Positions 23,248 to 36,639 are shown, numbered from the stretch's first letter. The stretch: DNA of 64,000 bases from Phocoena phocoena (GCF_963924675.1 NC_089225.1:112358313-112422312); one strand, 5' to 3'. The notes: a model not told the origin generated them from the sequence alone. A program made the numbers and translations.

Positions 23248-25144
23248 CCACTGGGTGTATTTTTAATTTGCTTTTACAAACTCTTGACTATGGTAGAGAT
23301 TAGCTCTCTGTCATTTTGTTCTAAATATCTTCATGTTTCATTTGTGTTTATTCTGGTGATGTTTATTTTCTATGTTTTAGTTAGTTAGTCCGTTAAACAT
23401 GTGTGCCCCTACTCTCTCCTCAGAGCTCTGTGATTTTGGCGGCGTCCTATCTGTTCCACAAATTTGGTTGACTCACGCGGCCACACATTATGTTCTGTTT
23501 CTGTTTAGTTGTTCTGTATTGTGAAATAATGTTTATCTTCTTAATACAGTGGGTAGTTACATTGAGGCATGAATTAAAATTTATATCCTTCCTATCTCGA
23601 TTATCCTAACATAATTTGTTAAATAGTTTTTCCTCAGTCGTTCGGTTCTTCTTAGTTTAACACATTTAATACCTTCTTGTACACATTAGAGTCTATTTCA
23701 GTTAATTTTTAACTCTGTTTTGGGGGCATATTCCAGCACTTAAATTATCATGGCTTTATGATATTTTCTACAGTTTAGGAGAGCTCCTCCGAGACTAGTG
23801 TGTTCATGTTTGTTAGATTTCACATTGTGTTGTGCTCTCTTTGATATATTTTCCACCTATTTTTCTGAAACAACTGGAGAACCATTTTGCCAAATTCCAT
23901 AAAAAGTCCTATTGAGATCTTAATTGAGCCAGCCAGTATCAATCAGTCAACTCAGGAAGCATCACCTGTTTGCAAGAGTCCTTCCCATGGGGAGCCCTGC
24001 AGGCCCCCAAGCGTCCTGAGGATTGGCAGCTGGCCTAGTTGGATTGACCACTTGTTACCTTTGGGTGCCGTCTTATAGCAATTAGAAAAAACAAGCGTGG
24101 GGAAGAAAGAAGTGTGGAGCTCCAATAGGACCACCTGGGTACGAATCCTGCTGATTCTTTCACTGCTTACACTCTCTGTGGGCCTCTGTTTTCTCCCCAG
24201 TGAAAATAGTATAATAGAATTTTCTTTTTCTTTATTTTTTTTGGCTGTACAGCGCGGCACGCGGGATCTCAGTTCCCCGACCAGGGATGGAACTGGCGCG
24301 TCCCTGCAATGGAAGCGCCAAGTCCTAACCACTGGACCTCCGGGGGAAGTCCCATAATGGCATTTTCTTGATTGACAGTTCCTGATTTCCCTCTGTTCGA
24401 GTTTCCTTAATCGGGTTTTAGGAGTAGACTCCTATTGGCCTAATGGAATATATGTGTTTAGCTGACGATTGGGGTCAAGGGTAGGAAATAATTGATGTTC
24501 CCTCGGAAGTCTGAATGAACTCATCATCGAAGCCATCAGCTCTGGGTGGTTTGGGGAATTCCTTTCTCCAGTTTCTTCCTCCACTATTAATTAATTTTGG
24601 CTGTTTCTTATTTCCTATTTGTATTTCAGCTATATTTATTTGGGCCGTATCCTCCAGATTTCTCACTAAAACACAAGGATGCGTAGTATCCCTTTAAATG
24701 TTTACTATCCTCTATATCCAAGTTTTGTTTTATCTTCGTGTTTCTCTCCCCCTTTTTTCCTTTGGGTGGATGCCACCTCACTCATCAAAGGGACATCAGG
24801 AGGCCCACTTTCTCATTAATTGTGCCCATTTTTATAGTCTTTAGAGAATAGGCTAGGTTTTACGTCACAATGTCTCTTTTAAATTTTTGGCATTAACTCA
24901 GCATTCACTCTCACCTCTTTTAAAAAATATGTACTTTCCTAAGATATCATTTAGATGCTTAGTTCATCATTTTTTCTCACTTTTTTAAACATAATAAAGG
25001 CATTTAAACCTGTGATGTTTCTTCCTAAGGACCTCCTTCCTCACTTTCTGTAGATTTTATGTCCGTTTTTCCATCCTTTTTTCTTAATAGACAGGTATTA
25101 TCTTCTTAACAATCTTCTTCAGACAGCTTTTTCTTTTCTTTTTA
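23248..25144. other. AT-rich stretch of intron 2
   Basis: AT-rich sequence of old L1-like texture apart from the SINE at 24226. No gene seen. Confidence 0.5.
24226..24353 (-). mobile_element. CHR-class short SINE, antisense
   Basis: TTTTTTTTGGCTGTACAGCG, GATCTCAGTTCCCCGACCAG and CCACTGGACCTCCGGGGGAA, flanked by the duplication ATAATAGAATTTTCTT / ATAATGGCATTTTCTT. Confidence 0.88.
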
Positions 25145-26455
25145 TAAAAATTTTTTATTGGATTATAGCTGATTTACAATGTTGTGTTAGTTTCAGGTGT
25201 ACAGCAAAGTGAATCAGTTCTACATATACAGGTATCCGCTCTTTTTTAGATTCTTTTCCCATATAGGTCATTACAGAGTACTGAGTAGAGTTCCCTGTAC
25301 TGTACAGTAGGTCCTTATTAGTTATCATTTTATATATAGTAGTGTGTAAATGTCAATCCCAATCTCCCAATTTATCCCTCCCCCCGCTTTCCCTCCTGGT
25401 AACCATAAGTTTGTTTTCTACATCTGTGACTCTATTTCTGTTTTGTAAATAAGTTCATTTGTGTCATTTTTTAGATTCCACATATAAGCGCTATCATATG
25501 ATATTTGTCTGTCTGACTTACTTCACTCAGTGTGACAATCTTTAGGTCCATCCATGTTGCTGCAAATGGCATCATTTCATTCTTTTTTTTGGCTGAGTAA
25601 TGTTGCATTGCATATATGTACCACATCTTCTTTATCCACTCTTCTGTCGATGGACGTTTAGGTTGCTTCCATGTCTTGGCTATTGTATAAAGTGCTGCGG
25701 TGAACACTGGGGTGCATGTATCTTTTCAAATTATAGTTTTTCCAGATATAAGCCCAGGAGTGGGATTGCTGGATTACATGGTAATTCTATATTTAGTTTT
25801 TTAAGGAAACTCCGTGCTGTTCTCCATAACGGTTGTATCAATTTACATTCCCGCCAACAGTGCAGGAGGGTTCCCTTTTCTCCACACCCATCCAGCATTT
25901 ATTGCTTGTAGATTTTTTGATGATGGCCATTCTGACCTGTGTGAGATGATACCACATTGCAGTTTTTTTTTTTTTTTTTTTTTTTTTTTTGCGGTACGCG
26001 GGCCTCTCACTGCTGTGGCCTCTCCCGTTGCGGAGCAACAGGCTCCGGACGCGCAGGCTCAGTGGCCATGGCTCACGGGCCCAGCCGCTCCGCGGCACGC
26101 GGGATCCTCCCACACCGGGGCACGAACCCGCGTCCCCTGCATCGGCAGGCGGACTCTCAACCACTGCGCCACCAGGGAAGCCCCACATTGCAGTTTTGAT
26201 TTGCATTTCTCTAATACTTAGTGATGTTGAGCATCTTTTCATGTGCTTTTTGGCCATCTGTGTATCTTCTTAGGAGAAATGTCTGTTTAGATCTTCTGCC
26301 CATTTTTTGATTGGGTTGTTTGGGTTTTTTTTGATATTGAGCTGAATGAGCTCTTTGTATGAGATTAAACCCTTGTTGGTCCCTTCGTTTGGAAATATTT
26401 TCTCCCATTGTGAGGGTTGTCTTTTCGTTTTGTTTACAGCTTTTTCTTTAGGCAA
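25145..26455 (-). mobile_element. L1 (cetartiodactyl type), antisense, interrupted by a SINE
   Basis: The 3' UTR is at the left (GGATTATAGCTGATTTACAA, AAAGTGAATCAGTTCTACAT). The minus strand then reads the ORF2 C-terminus ([40 protein letters not shown]). Past the SINE it continues with [18 protein letters not shown] and [16 protein letters not shown]. 5' truncated; ORF2 is broken by stops and by the SINE. Confidence 0.93.
25966..26182 (-). mobile_element. CHR-2-type SINE, antisense, inside L1 ORF2
   Basis: Poly-T of about 25, GCGGTACGCGGGCCTCTCAC and the head CGCCACCAGGGAAGCC. The target duplication CCACATTGCAGTTTT is exact on both sides (about 25952 and 26183), so the insertion is recent. 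It splits the L1 codons between IREMQIKT and MWYHLTQVRM. Confidence 0.96.
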
Positions 26456-26458
26456 GTG

Positions 26459-26655
26459 TATTTTCTTTCTTTTATTTTTTGAATTTTATTTTATTTATTT
26501 TTTATACAGCACGTTCTTAGTAGTCATCCATTTTATACCCATCAGTGTATACATGTCAATCCCAATCTCCCAATTCATCCCACCACCACCCCACCACCAC
26601 TTTCCCCCCTTGGTGTCCATACATTTGTTCTCTGCATCTGTGTCTCTATTTCTAG
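26459..26655 (-). mobile_element. L1 3'-end insertion, antisense, with target duplication
   Basis: A second, shorter L1 3' fragment (TTTTATACAGCACGTTCTTA, TGTCAATCCCAATCTCCCAA) flanked by TTTAGGCAAGTGTATTTT / TCTAGGCAAGTGTGTTTT. Confidence 0.85.
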
Positions 26656-27574
26656 GCAAGTGTGTTTTAATTCTCATATGTTTTATTTCTGTTTGGTTCT
26701 TAATCTCTTCTTGATGTAGTGAGAGAACATAGCTCAAATCATTTCTGCTCTTGTATCTTTATTGAGATTTTCTTTGAGATCTGGTATATGATGACCTTTC
26801 TCTGAACATACCATGAATACTCAAAAATGAAGCATGTTCTGTTCATTCTGTTTAACTCCCACCAGAACAGTCATGAATTCTGCGTCGTTGTGTTATCCAG
26901 CCCTTTGTGTGCTTCTGAATTTTTTATGTGCTTGACGATGATTCGGTTCTTCCATTCTAATCATATTGTTATTGTTTCTATTTTATTTTTCTAGCGGGTC
27001 TTATGTCTATGTTTCGCTCTGTTTTTATAACATTGAGATTCCATGTTACTGTGCTCCCGTTATCAACCATGAAATATCATTTTATGTCTCCTCATCATAC
27101 TTAATAGTTTTTGTTTTAATGATCCGTGGCTTCATATTAACATCAAAACCCTAGTGTTTCAGCTGCTTGGAGTTTACCCGTAGCTCTTCTCGGGCTTCCG
27201 TCTGATTCCGTCTTTATTGTCTCGTTTGCAGGCAGCTTATTGCTGACTTTTATCTGTTCCATCTGGAGAGTGACAAGCATTGAAGCAAAGAAAATTACAT
27301 CATATTTGCCCTTTCTGTTCTATTTTCAGGCGCTCCATTTTTGGTTGCTGATTTCTTTCCTCTTCTCCCTATTGTTGAAACATGATGTATTTTCTTTTAC
27401 CTTTTAAAGGAGGTGGAAATATTGCCAAAGCTAGTTTTTCACTCAACCAGCCATGAAATGTGAGACACGGATGTGCTTATTCCTGTACTGATTTTCTTAC
27501 ATTATCAAACGACATACTTTGGCTTCTACTTGATGAAAGAGCAGGAGTCTCTGGGGTTTTGGCTTCCTCCATAT

Positions 27575-28210
27575 CTGTCTGTCAATCTGTCCATCTATCT
27601 ATCTATCCAGCTATCTACTTATCTATCTACCCCTCTATCCATCTATCCCTCTATCTACTTATCTGTATCCATCTACCTACGTACCTACCTATTCTGTCTA
27701 TCTGTCTATCTATCCAGCTATCTACTTATCTATCTACCCCTCTATCCATCTATCCCTCTATCTACTTATCTGTATCCATCTACCTACGTACCTACCTATT
27801 CTGTCTATCTGTCTATCTATCCAGCTATCTACTTATCTATCTACCCCTCTATCCATCTATCCCTCTATCTACTTATCTGTATCCATCTACCTACGTACCT
27901 ACCTATTCTATCTATGTCTATGTATCTATCCATCTATCTACTTATCTATCTACCCCTCTATCCATCTATCCATCTATCCCTCTATCTACTTATCTGTATC
28001 CATCTACCTACGTACCTACCTATTCTGTCTATGTATCTATCCATTTATCTACTTATCTATCTACCCTTCTATCCCTCTATCTACTTATCTGTATCCATCT
28101 ACCTACCTACCTATCCTATCTATCTATCTACCTCTGTCTACCTACCTACCTGTCTGTCTATCCATCCTGCAATCCATCTATCTGTCTATCTACCTATCTC
28201 TTCCTCTCTG
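27575..28210 (+). repeat. complex TCTA/CTAC microsatellite with 107-111 bp higher-order period
   Basis: About 635 bases built of ATCT, ATCC and CTAC tetramers. The phrase CCAGCTATCTACTTATCTAT starts at 27607, 27714 and 27821, exactly 107 apart, and related CCATCTATCTACTT or CCATTTATCTACTT starts at 27930 and 28041. The first two 107-bp units look identical. The long frames reading YLSIYPSIHLS in it are a consequence of the repeat and not a gene. Confidence 0.97.
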
Positions 28211-31200
28211 CCTCTCCTCATTGATTTCAGCTAATGTTCTGAACCCTACTTCTTTCTCTCTGCCTCTATTTCGGTTTTTTTGTACTCTTTGTTGTTCTGG
28301 CTTTTATCAGTAATAACTGTTGATCTGACAGGGCTCTTGGTTACTTATCTGTGCAAATAGACTGTTAACTCAAACATGGCATTATTTTTAACATCATCAT
28401 TCCCTTTCACATGCCTCTTTTCAATTCATGCAACTATTTGAAGTAGCCCCTAGAAATAAGCCATGTAATTAGTACTTTCTCAGACCTCAGAAATTTCCAA
28501 GGAGCTTTTCGCTGGCTTTGTACTCGAGTGGCAGCTTGACAGGATAATAAACCTACGATGAACAGCCTTGTTTTCTGAAGTTCATGAAGCTGTTGTCCCA
28601 TTGTCTCTGGGTTTTCACTATGTTATCAGGGAAGGCAGAAGAGATTTTGGTTTGTCTTTTAAATATGAACTCCTTTTTTCGGGCGTGGTTGCTCATGGGT
28701 TGCTAGAACTATGGGACCAGGAAGAGATGGCAGAGGCGTAGGGCAGGCACACAGGACGTGTGCCTGGAGCCCTCGTGACTGTGTCAGGGCTGCCTGGGGG
28801 CAGCTCTCAAGACACATGTCCTCATACCCTGGCAGCCAGGACCACTGGGGCCATGAGTCAATGGGCAGCACCAATGCCTGACACCCCCTCTCCACTTGGT
28901 CCCAGAGCAGGTGGGAGAGTTTTGAGACCTCCTCCCAGAAGCCAGGGTGGTCTGCAGGGTCCCTGTGACACTTACTTCCATGTGTCTTCATCCTCCCGGT
29001 GTGCTGGGGCTGCCCCTGGTCCAAGCTTGTGTCCCAGGGTGATTTGGGGTCACGAAGAAGCCCCTGAGGATGACTGGGAGCTTTGCCCTCGCTGCGGGGT
29101 GACAGTGGCTTGCCCTCCTGCACGGGCACGTGTTCCCGGGGAGGTGGGACAGAGTGTCGCCGGGCCAGGGGGCCAGGGGTGGCCTGCTCCTACCCTACTT
29201 GGTTATGTTTCTTCTCCATTGGGCAGCAGCAGGGGCCGCAGGGAGCAGGCTCCCTTTCCTGGAGCCATAGCCCTGTGGGTTTAGGCTTCGGGACCTGGAC
29301 GCACCTCCTCCCAGCACCCTGGATGCTGGGGAGCCCCTCACGCTCCCTGGGGGTGAACCCCAGCAGTAGGAAGGGATCGCCCCCAGCTGCAACCCCCCAC
29401 TGGGTGTCAAGGCCGCCCTGCAGGAACCTGGTGAGAGGTCACCCTGCCAGCCGGCATGACCTTCTGCCCAGGGCGAGGATAGGACAAGAAGCTGTCGGGG
29501 TACAGAGAAGCCACAGCCACTGTCCCCTGTCCTGGTGGCACAGTGACCTGGCCTGGGATAGTGCCACCCTGCCCGGAGGTCATCTTCATGGGACCCTGGG
29601 GGATGCAGGCTGCCATGCCGTGCCAGCGTGACCGCTGATGCTACCCTGCATGCTTTCCTGGAAGCAGCACAGGGTGGGGCATTTCTCTGTGTTCCCCTCC
29701 CGCCAGCCTGGCGTCTGCACGCCTGACCAGACAGGCGGGCCGTTTCGCGTTTCCTGACAGCGTGTCCCATGCCAGGCCCATGCGGAGTTCCGCGTGAATG
29801 TCCTACCTGCTGGCAGGTCTCAGTGGCTCCGTCGAGTTAGGGGAGGCCACGCTCCCTTCCTTCCCCCCAGCTGCAATGCCCACTCGGGGCTGGACTGGGA
29901 GACAAATGGTGCCTGCCCTCAGGGGGCTTTCCTTCAGAGACAGAGGTTCCTCCACAGCTGTGAGGTCGGGGATGCCCAGGTACCCGTGTGTGGGGTGTGG
30001 TGAGCACCTCAGTGGGGGCTTCTTAGCCTCATGACTGCCTCCTACTGGGGCGGGGAGGGGGGACTCACACCCCCTTGCTGTGGGCCCGGGACCACTGTAC
30101 CTATTTTAAAGGTGGAAGCCCCGAGGCTCAGTACTCAGAGTCCACCACTGGCCGATGTTCCATGGTGTACAATGTTCCACGGCCCTTCCCCCAACACTCA
30201 GTGTCACCCTGAGCTCCGAACAAGGCGGGGTGGGGCAGGAGGGGCACAGAGGGAAGGGGGCCACCTGGACAGAGGCAGCAAGCTAGTGGGATATGTGGGT
30301 GGGTCCTTGAAGGCTTTGGGGAGCTCTCGGGGGTTCCAGGAGAATCCAGTGCATCAGGGAGACAAAGGGCCTCTTGGGCAGGGTGGGCAGAGAGCAGTGC
30401 TCCACAGGGCCCTGGGGGCAGGGCTGAGGGGGGATTGGAGGAAGAAGCCCTACCCTCCAGCCGCCAGCGCCAGCGTTGTTTCACAAGGATAATGTCCCCG
30501 GGGTGTTAGTATCCAAATATAGCGCCCGGCTGTCCTGCCTAATGCTGGCACCCAGACACGTGTGCTCACCCCTGTCCCGGGGAGGGCGGGAGCCCTGAGG
30601 CCCTGGCAGGCCCGGGTGCGGCCGGCCGGTGGCTTCACCTTGCTGGACCCGGGTGTCCGCCCAGGGGTCCCAGGAGGTCCCAGGGTTGCAGCGGGTCAGA
30701 GCGGGTCACGTGTGGCCGGGCCCACGGTGGGCATAGCCCCCAGCGTTCTCAGAGCCCAGGGCGGGATCACTGCGGGCCCAGTCTCACCCCACCTGCCAGG
30801 CCTCGGAGGACACCCACTGAATTTCAAAACTGTGGCTTCGTCTCCATGAGCCTGGAGCCTGGTTCCTGCGGCGGTCTGTTCTCCGAGGAGGCATCGTGCC
30901 CCGCCACCCGTGGAGAGCCTGGCTTGGCAGCTCCCAGGCTGTGCCTGGTGCCCAGGCGAGCTGCCTGTGGAGCCAGGGATGGATTTAGAGACCTCTCGCT
31001 TCCTGCCGGCCTGAGCAGAGGCGCCCAGGTTCCTTCCTGCCCGGAGCAGGGCCCACAGAACAGGCGCAGGGGAGGAGGCCGAGAGGCCAGGGTGCCCCCT
31101 CCCCAGGAGGGGCTTCAGCGGGGAGCAGGGGACAGCGGCCTACGTGGCGGAGCCACACAGAGCCGAGGCGGGCCCCGGGGCCACCACCTCGCTGCCACCT

Positions 31201-34200
31201 GGGGCCCGTCGCTCGGGCCCCTCCCCAGCTCCCCGGTCTGTAAGTGGGGGAGCAGCTGTGAGGGGTCTCCACGTAAATAGCCATAGTGTGTCCTGTCCTC
31301 TGGACGGCAGAGGGCCAGGCCTTCCACTGTCACTGGGGTGCGGCGTGTTGCCATCAAGGGTCACAGCCGGCTGCGGGGGGTCTGTGAGCTTCATAGCCCA
31401 GTCTGAGCGGGTCCCCATTCTGCATGCCCACAGCTCCCTCTTATTTACGGGGCATCCATCACCCGGGGCATGAGAACTGGGCCTGGCCTGTCCCAGGGCC
31501 CAGCGTGCACGTGCTCGCAGCAGGAGCCCAGAACCCCTTGTGGATGTCCGACCAGCCCCACAACTGCAGTAGGGCGTCTGGAGACGCGGAAGGGTGAGCT
31601 CCACCCGCCCCATCCAGGTACCTGCCTCGCTCGGTCTCTGCAGCCTTGGGTCCCTAGAACCTGATCTCCCCGCCCGGTGCCCAGCAGCCCCTTCGCCCCC
31701 TCTAGGCCTTCCTGCTCCTGCCCTGTGGGTGCGTCTCGCAGGCTGGGCCCGGCTGAGGAAGCCCAGGGGCCAGCAAGGAGCTGATGCTCTGTCTGCAGAC
31801 CCTGGAGAGGGAACAGGTGCCGTGGCCTGACCAAGGCCAAGCTCAGGACACCAGGGCTGGGTCACGAGCTGCCCCGTGCGGCGGCAAAGCTCTGGGTTAT
31901 CCACCAAACTCTGTTGAAATCTTCCAGAAACATAGGAAAGCACTGGCGTCCTCAGTTGATAGCAGTTGCCTTGGTTGGGCGCTTCTCCCTACGGGGGTCG
32001 GGGAGTGGGGACCACTCCCACGTGCATTGGTTCCCTGGCCTCCATCTCAGCCCTGGGCTGTCTGCCCAGATGGAGATTCCACAGCTCAGAGACCCTGAGT
32101 CTCTCGCCCAAGGACACACAGCAGCTTCACAGGGCAGCCAGCCAAGGTAGAAGCTGAAATCCAGCTTGTGCTCCTCTACCCAAGCCACGTGCACTGCCTG
32201 GAGGAGGGGGCACCCTTCCCACTCCACACAGGGCCCCACACGGCCCCTCCCACGGCCCAGCCCCCATGTGACTGCCCTCACTGCTTCCAGGTGGCCCGGC
32301 CTACCGGTCTGGATGCCGAGCTGAAGAATCTGCTCAGGGCATTCGCCCGCTCCTTCCCCGGAGTCCGAGGGCTCGGTTGTGTGGCTGCCATGGGAACACT
32401 GACAGCTCTAATGTAGGGGCTGCAGCCTGTGCTTCAGAGAGGTGTGTGTGTACTGGGGGCCTTGGACTCCCCACGGCAGACCCCATATCCAGGCAGGAAC
32501 CCCAGATGCCCCCAGGGCTCCTCTGCGCACATTGGGGCCCCAGGGCAGCCCAGGCTGGAAGGGATAGTGACCCCCAACACCCCCTCCCTCCCAGCCCAGG
32601 CTCGGGGGAACAAGGGCTCCGAATGGCTCCTGGTGTTGCATCGTTGGTCAACATCATCCGTTGACCATCGTGCACTGAGCCTTACGGTGCGCCTGTCCCG
32701 GGGCCCGGAGTACGGCAGGGAGCTGAGCTCTGCCCTCCCTGAGGTCTCAGTCCGGGGAGGACGGACAGCAAGTGGGCAGCTGCAGCAGGAGCAGAGGGAT
32801 GGGCGAGATACGGGGAGGGGGGCGCGGGGCGCAGAGGTGGCATTCAGGAGGTGTATCCCCAAAGTACTGGGTTGGAGGTTGGAGGACGGGGCGTCCGCAG
32901 GCGGGGGTGGGAGGACCGGGGCAGCGGCGAGAGGACTCTCCTGCCTCCCTGCTGTAGAAGCAGGGCTGGGAGAACCACACCCCTCCGGAAGAGGAGGCGT
33001 GAAATCCCTTCCGGCCTGAGAGTCAGGGAGCAGGTCATTCCTAAGTGGGCCCTGAGAAGCAGCCAGAAACAAGACCGTGAGAGAGGAGACAGGCTTGGAC
33101 TCCTCCGTGTCCGCAGGGTGGGGGGGTCCGGGGGGGGCAGGTGGAGAAGGACTCGGTTCTAGGGGAATCGAGGACTGAGGTGAAGTGCCTTTGGGAGCCC
33201 TGGGTTCCTGAAGCCCCTCAGGGCCGTCTGTACTGTGTGAGGGGGAACCCCTCTGTGCAGCATCTCCCAAACTCCACTGACACATTTTCCTTGGTGGAAC
33301 GTCTCAGGGGTGGGACAGCCAGGCTGGCTCCAGGCCAGGAGAAGAGAGCCTGAAAGAGCGAAAGACAGAAGGGGTGAGGCCAAAGGCCCGGGGTGGGAGG
33401 GGACATGGCGAGGATGTGGCCAAAGAGAGCTTGTTCAACAGTGGGGTCCCACCGTCTTCCCCGACCACCTTGCTTCCACCATTGTTCCACTGATGGTACC
33501 TCCAGATGGGCTGGGAGTGTTTCCGGAGGGATTGTTGTCTCCTACCCAGCAGAGAAAAAACCAGCCCTTTTCCATTTGTCTTCCTCTTCTTGCCTTGGAA
33601 ACCCCCCTCCAAGGTTCTTTATTCTCCGCTTTATTCGTATCGTTCATTTTCCGAGAGGATGGCGTCCGTCCACCTCGCTCAGCAAGTGCCCGCAGTCGGG
33701 GTGGTACAGTTTAGCCAGGGAGCTGGTCACGAAGATGGGAGATGGGATTTACCTCCTCCATTCAGCAGGCTTTGTATGAAGCCTGTAGTGTTGTTCTGTT
33801 CATTTACTGATCCGAGAGTCTTAGTGGACACCTCCTAGCGCGGGCTCACCAATGCTGTCATTCCTGGCAATTCCCAGTGCTCCCAGGGAAAACGGGGTGG
33901 CCCAGATGCCAGGAGTCTCTGTTCTACAACATAGTCAGAACCTTGGAAACATTCCTCTGCAAGTGTGAGTTTGCACGCTGTGCTCACACTGATTTCAAAA
34001 CGTTCCTGGTGAGGTGTCCTGTAGGTCAGCCCTGGGCCGGCAGAAATGCATGACGACTCCCGTCACTTGGTGTCGTTGGACTTTCCCAGCTTGATGGGAC
34101 CTCTCTGATCTGCCTGGTTTAGGAAGGGCTTCGTTGTACAGACCCCCACTGCAAGTCCCGGAGGTGCGGGTGGGCTCCAGGTGCACCGCCGGCTTGGGTC

Positions 34201-34739
34201 CTGCCGGCCCAGCACGCATTCCCAGAAGACACCAGGGTTGGAAGTGAAATGTTTTGAATCAAACCATTAACAGGACTTCCTTATATGCTCCCTGCAGCGT
34301 CAAGAAAAACAAAAGATGCCCTGTCCTGCACTGCCTCCAGGCAGCTCCCGTGTGCCCACCGTAGGTTGTGGGAAAAGTACCCCACGTGGGCTTGGTTACC
34401 CACCCTGAAGGCCACTCGGCCCTCCTGTCTGTGGTCAGAGGCCCTTTGCAGAGATGAGCTGGCGGGCAGGCTCGCTCCGAGCCTAACATAGGCCAGGCCC
34501 CTCTGTGGCTTTCTGTCACCAGAGGAAGTAGCCCGATGCGTGGGCAGCCCCTCCCCGCTTTGGAAGGGCTCTGCGGTGACTATGAAGCCTTGGCTGGGAG
34601 CCCTGACACCAAAGGTGGAAACCACAAGGGAGAAGACAGACCTGGCCGCCTAAAAATCAAATAAATGGATTCCTGACTGTAATGAAAATGCCTCAGTGGC
34701 AAATGTGGTGTTTGCTACTGGCTTGAGAGAGATTTTTTT
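28211..34739. other. mainly single-copy stretch of intron 2
   Basis: Mostly GC-rich unique sequence from 28.7 kb onward, with a short antisense MIR-like trace near 32050-32160. Open frames are numerous because stop codons are rare at this GC content; none resembles a known protein. Confidence 0.55.
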
Positions 34740-36330
34740 TAATCACATTAAGAAGAACTTCTTGGTGCTTTACAAGGTTGGGGTTTTTTAAAATCAGAAA
34801 CGAATGTTCAGTTTTATCAAATGCCTTCTCAACGTGTATTGAAATGATTATATGTTATTTTCCTTTGACAAATCGAAGTGTGATTTTATCATAATAGCAT
34901 TAAAGCATTCCTGAAATAAACCTATTTTATTCTATTGTGTATGGCTAGCTTAAAATTGCTAGCCGTTTAAATAGGACTTCTATGTCTATTTATAAGTGAA
35001 AGTGAACATCTGTTACTTGTTCGTGAGGGTTCTGAGGCACGTGGGCAGGTCATCTTAAGAGGTTTGAGATCAGGGTTTGTTAACTTTTTCAAAGAACTGG
35101 GAAGCTTGACATCTTTTTCTGTGATCTTAAGAATTTTTTTTTAACATCTTTATTGCAGTATAATTGCTTTACAATGGTGTGTTAGTTTCTGCTTTATAAC
35201 AAAGTGAATCAGCTATACATATACATATGTCCCCATATCTCCTCCCTCTTGCGTCTCCCTCCCACCCTCCCTATCCCACCCCTCTAGGTGGTCACAAAGC
35301 ACCGAGCTGATCTCCCTGTGCTATGTGGCTGCTTCCCACTAGCTGTCTATTTTACATTTGGTAGTATATATATGTCCATGCCACTCTCTCACTTCGTCCC
35401 AGCTTACCCTTCTCCCTCCCTGTGTCCTCAAGTCCATCCTCTACATCTGGGTCTTTATTCCTGTCCTGCCCCTAGATGTGATCTTAGGAATTCGAAAGAA
35501 CTACCCGGGCCTAGCACCTTTTGTGAAAGTAATTCTTTAACAACTTTTTCTGTTTTTTCTTCTCAGGTTTTCTACTTTTTAAATCAAGATTTGATCATTT
35601 GTCTCCCCAAAAAGCATCCCAATTCATCAAGGATTTTCCGATTTTTAACATACATGTTTTGTACGTTAATCTCATACTTGTTCTAATCTTTTATCTGAGG
35701 TTTTGTACAGGGGTGTTTTCTCTGCTTTTTTTTTGGATTAGACTATCCAGAAATGTGATTTCGTTGTAGCTATTTTTCTAAAGAATCAACTGTTGAATTT
35801 ACTTTTTCATTTTTATGTTTTTTAAAATATCAATAAATATTAGTTTTTAATAATTATTAATGCATTTAAATTATTTGCCCTTTGCCTAGATTTATGTTGT
35901 GCTTCTTTTTTTAAATGTCCTGATTTGGATTCTTCATTTATTTTTGGTTGGTAATAAGACAATGTACGGCTGCAGATTTTTCTCAGAATTCAGTTTTGCC
36001 TGTATTTCACTGATTTTCACGTGCAGTATTGCCATTAGTTTTTCTTAACAGCCTATCATTGAATTTTTAAATCTTTGTTTGACCCTAAAATTACATGAGT
36101 GATCTTCCGTTTCTAGGGATTCCATTTTTTAAAATTTATCCTTTTCTTACTAATTTCTAGTTTCTAATATTATAGTCAAAGAATACTGACTTAAAATCTC
36201 CACTTTGAGAATTTGTCAAGTTTTTCTTTGAGCCTAAATAGGATCCAGGGACTTTTGAAAAGATTGTTGATTCTCTGTAGGATAGAAACTTCCTCATATA
36301 GTCACTGAGTCAGGCTTATTAACTTTAGTT
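34740..36330 (-). mobile_element. old L1 body, antisense, split by a younger L1 3' end
   Basis: Antisense ORF2-region blocks such as TTTTATCAAATGCCTTCTCA and TTGTTCGTGAGGGTTCTGAG lie left of the insertion. TTCTAAAGAATCAACTGTTG and TCTCAGAATTCAGTTTTGCC lie right of it. No long reading frame survives. Confidence 0.7.
35140..35475 (-). mobile_element. L1 3' UTR insertion, antisense, 16 bp target duplication
   Basis: Starts with a T-run (antisense poly-A) and TATTGCAGTATAATTGCTTT, then AAAGTGAATCAGCTATACAT and the C-rich CCTCCCTCTTGCGTCTCCCT. TGTGATCTTAAGAATT on the left and TGTGATCTTAGGAATT on the right are the target duplication. Confidence 0.93.
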
Positions 36331-36639
36331 TTCATTTTTATACTAGTTTCTATTCACCTAACCTGAAGATTTTGTTGAGTCCGTAGCCATTACTCACAGC
36401 GGTAGGCTGTCTGCGTCCTATGAAGCTACGAAAACGCTCTTCTCAGTGTGAAACGCCCCCTCTTCCCGTTTACTGTCTTTTGCGCTGGAATGTGCTGTGT
36501 TTGCTAAGACCGCCACTCCTGCTGTCCTACTCACATCTCCAGGCAGATCTGTCTCATTCTGTCCCTTCTGCCTTTGTTTCTCTTGCCTTTGAGATGACTG
36601 CTGTGAACAGGATGAGTGGGACTTCTCTTCCCCACACTC

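Noticed and set aside
27575..28210. Regularly spaced repeats that could suggest a CRISPR-like array
   Set aside because: Repeats and intervening text are all tetramer variants, there are no unique spacers, and the genome is mammalian.
27460..28234. Two overlapping frames of about 254 codons with Tyr-Leu-Ser-Ile-Tyr repeats
   Set aside because: Direct translation of the TCTA/CTAC array in two frames. A microsatellite, not a membrane protein.
32434..33285. 283-codon minus-strand frame
   Set aside because: Low-complexity Pro/Ser/Arg sequence inside RAMP1 intron 2 with no recognisable domain or exon signals.
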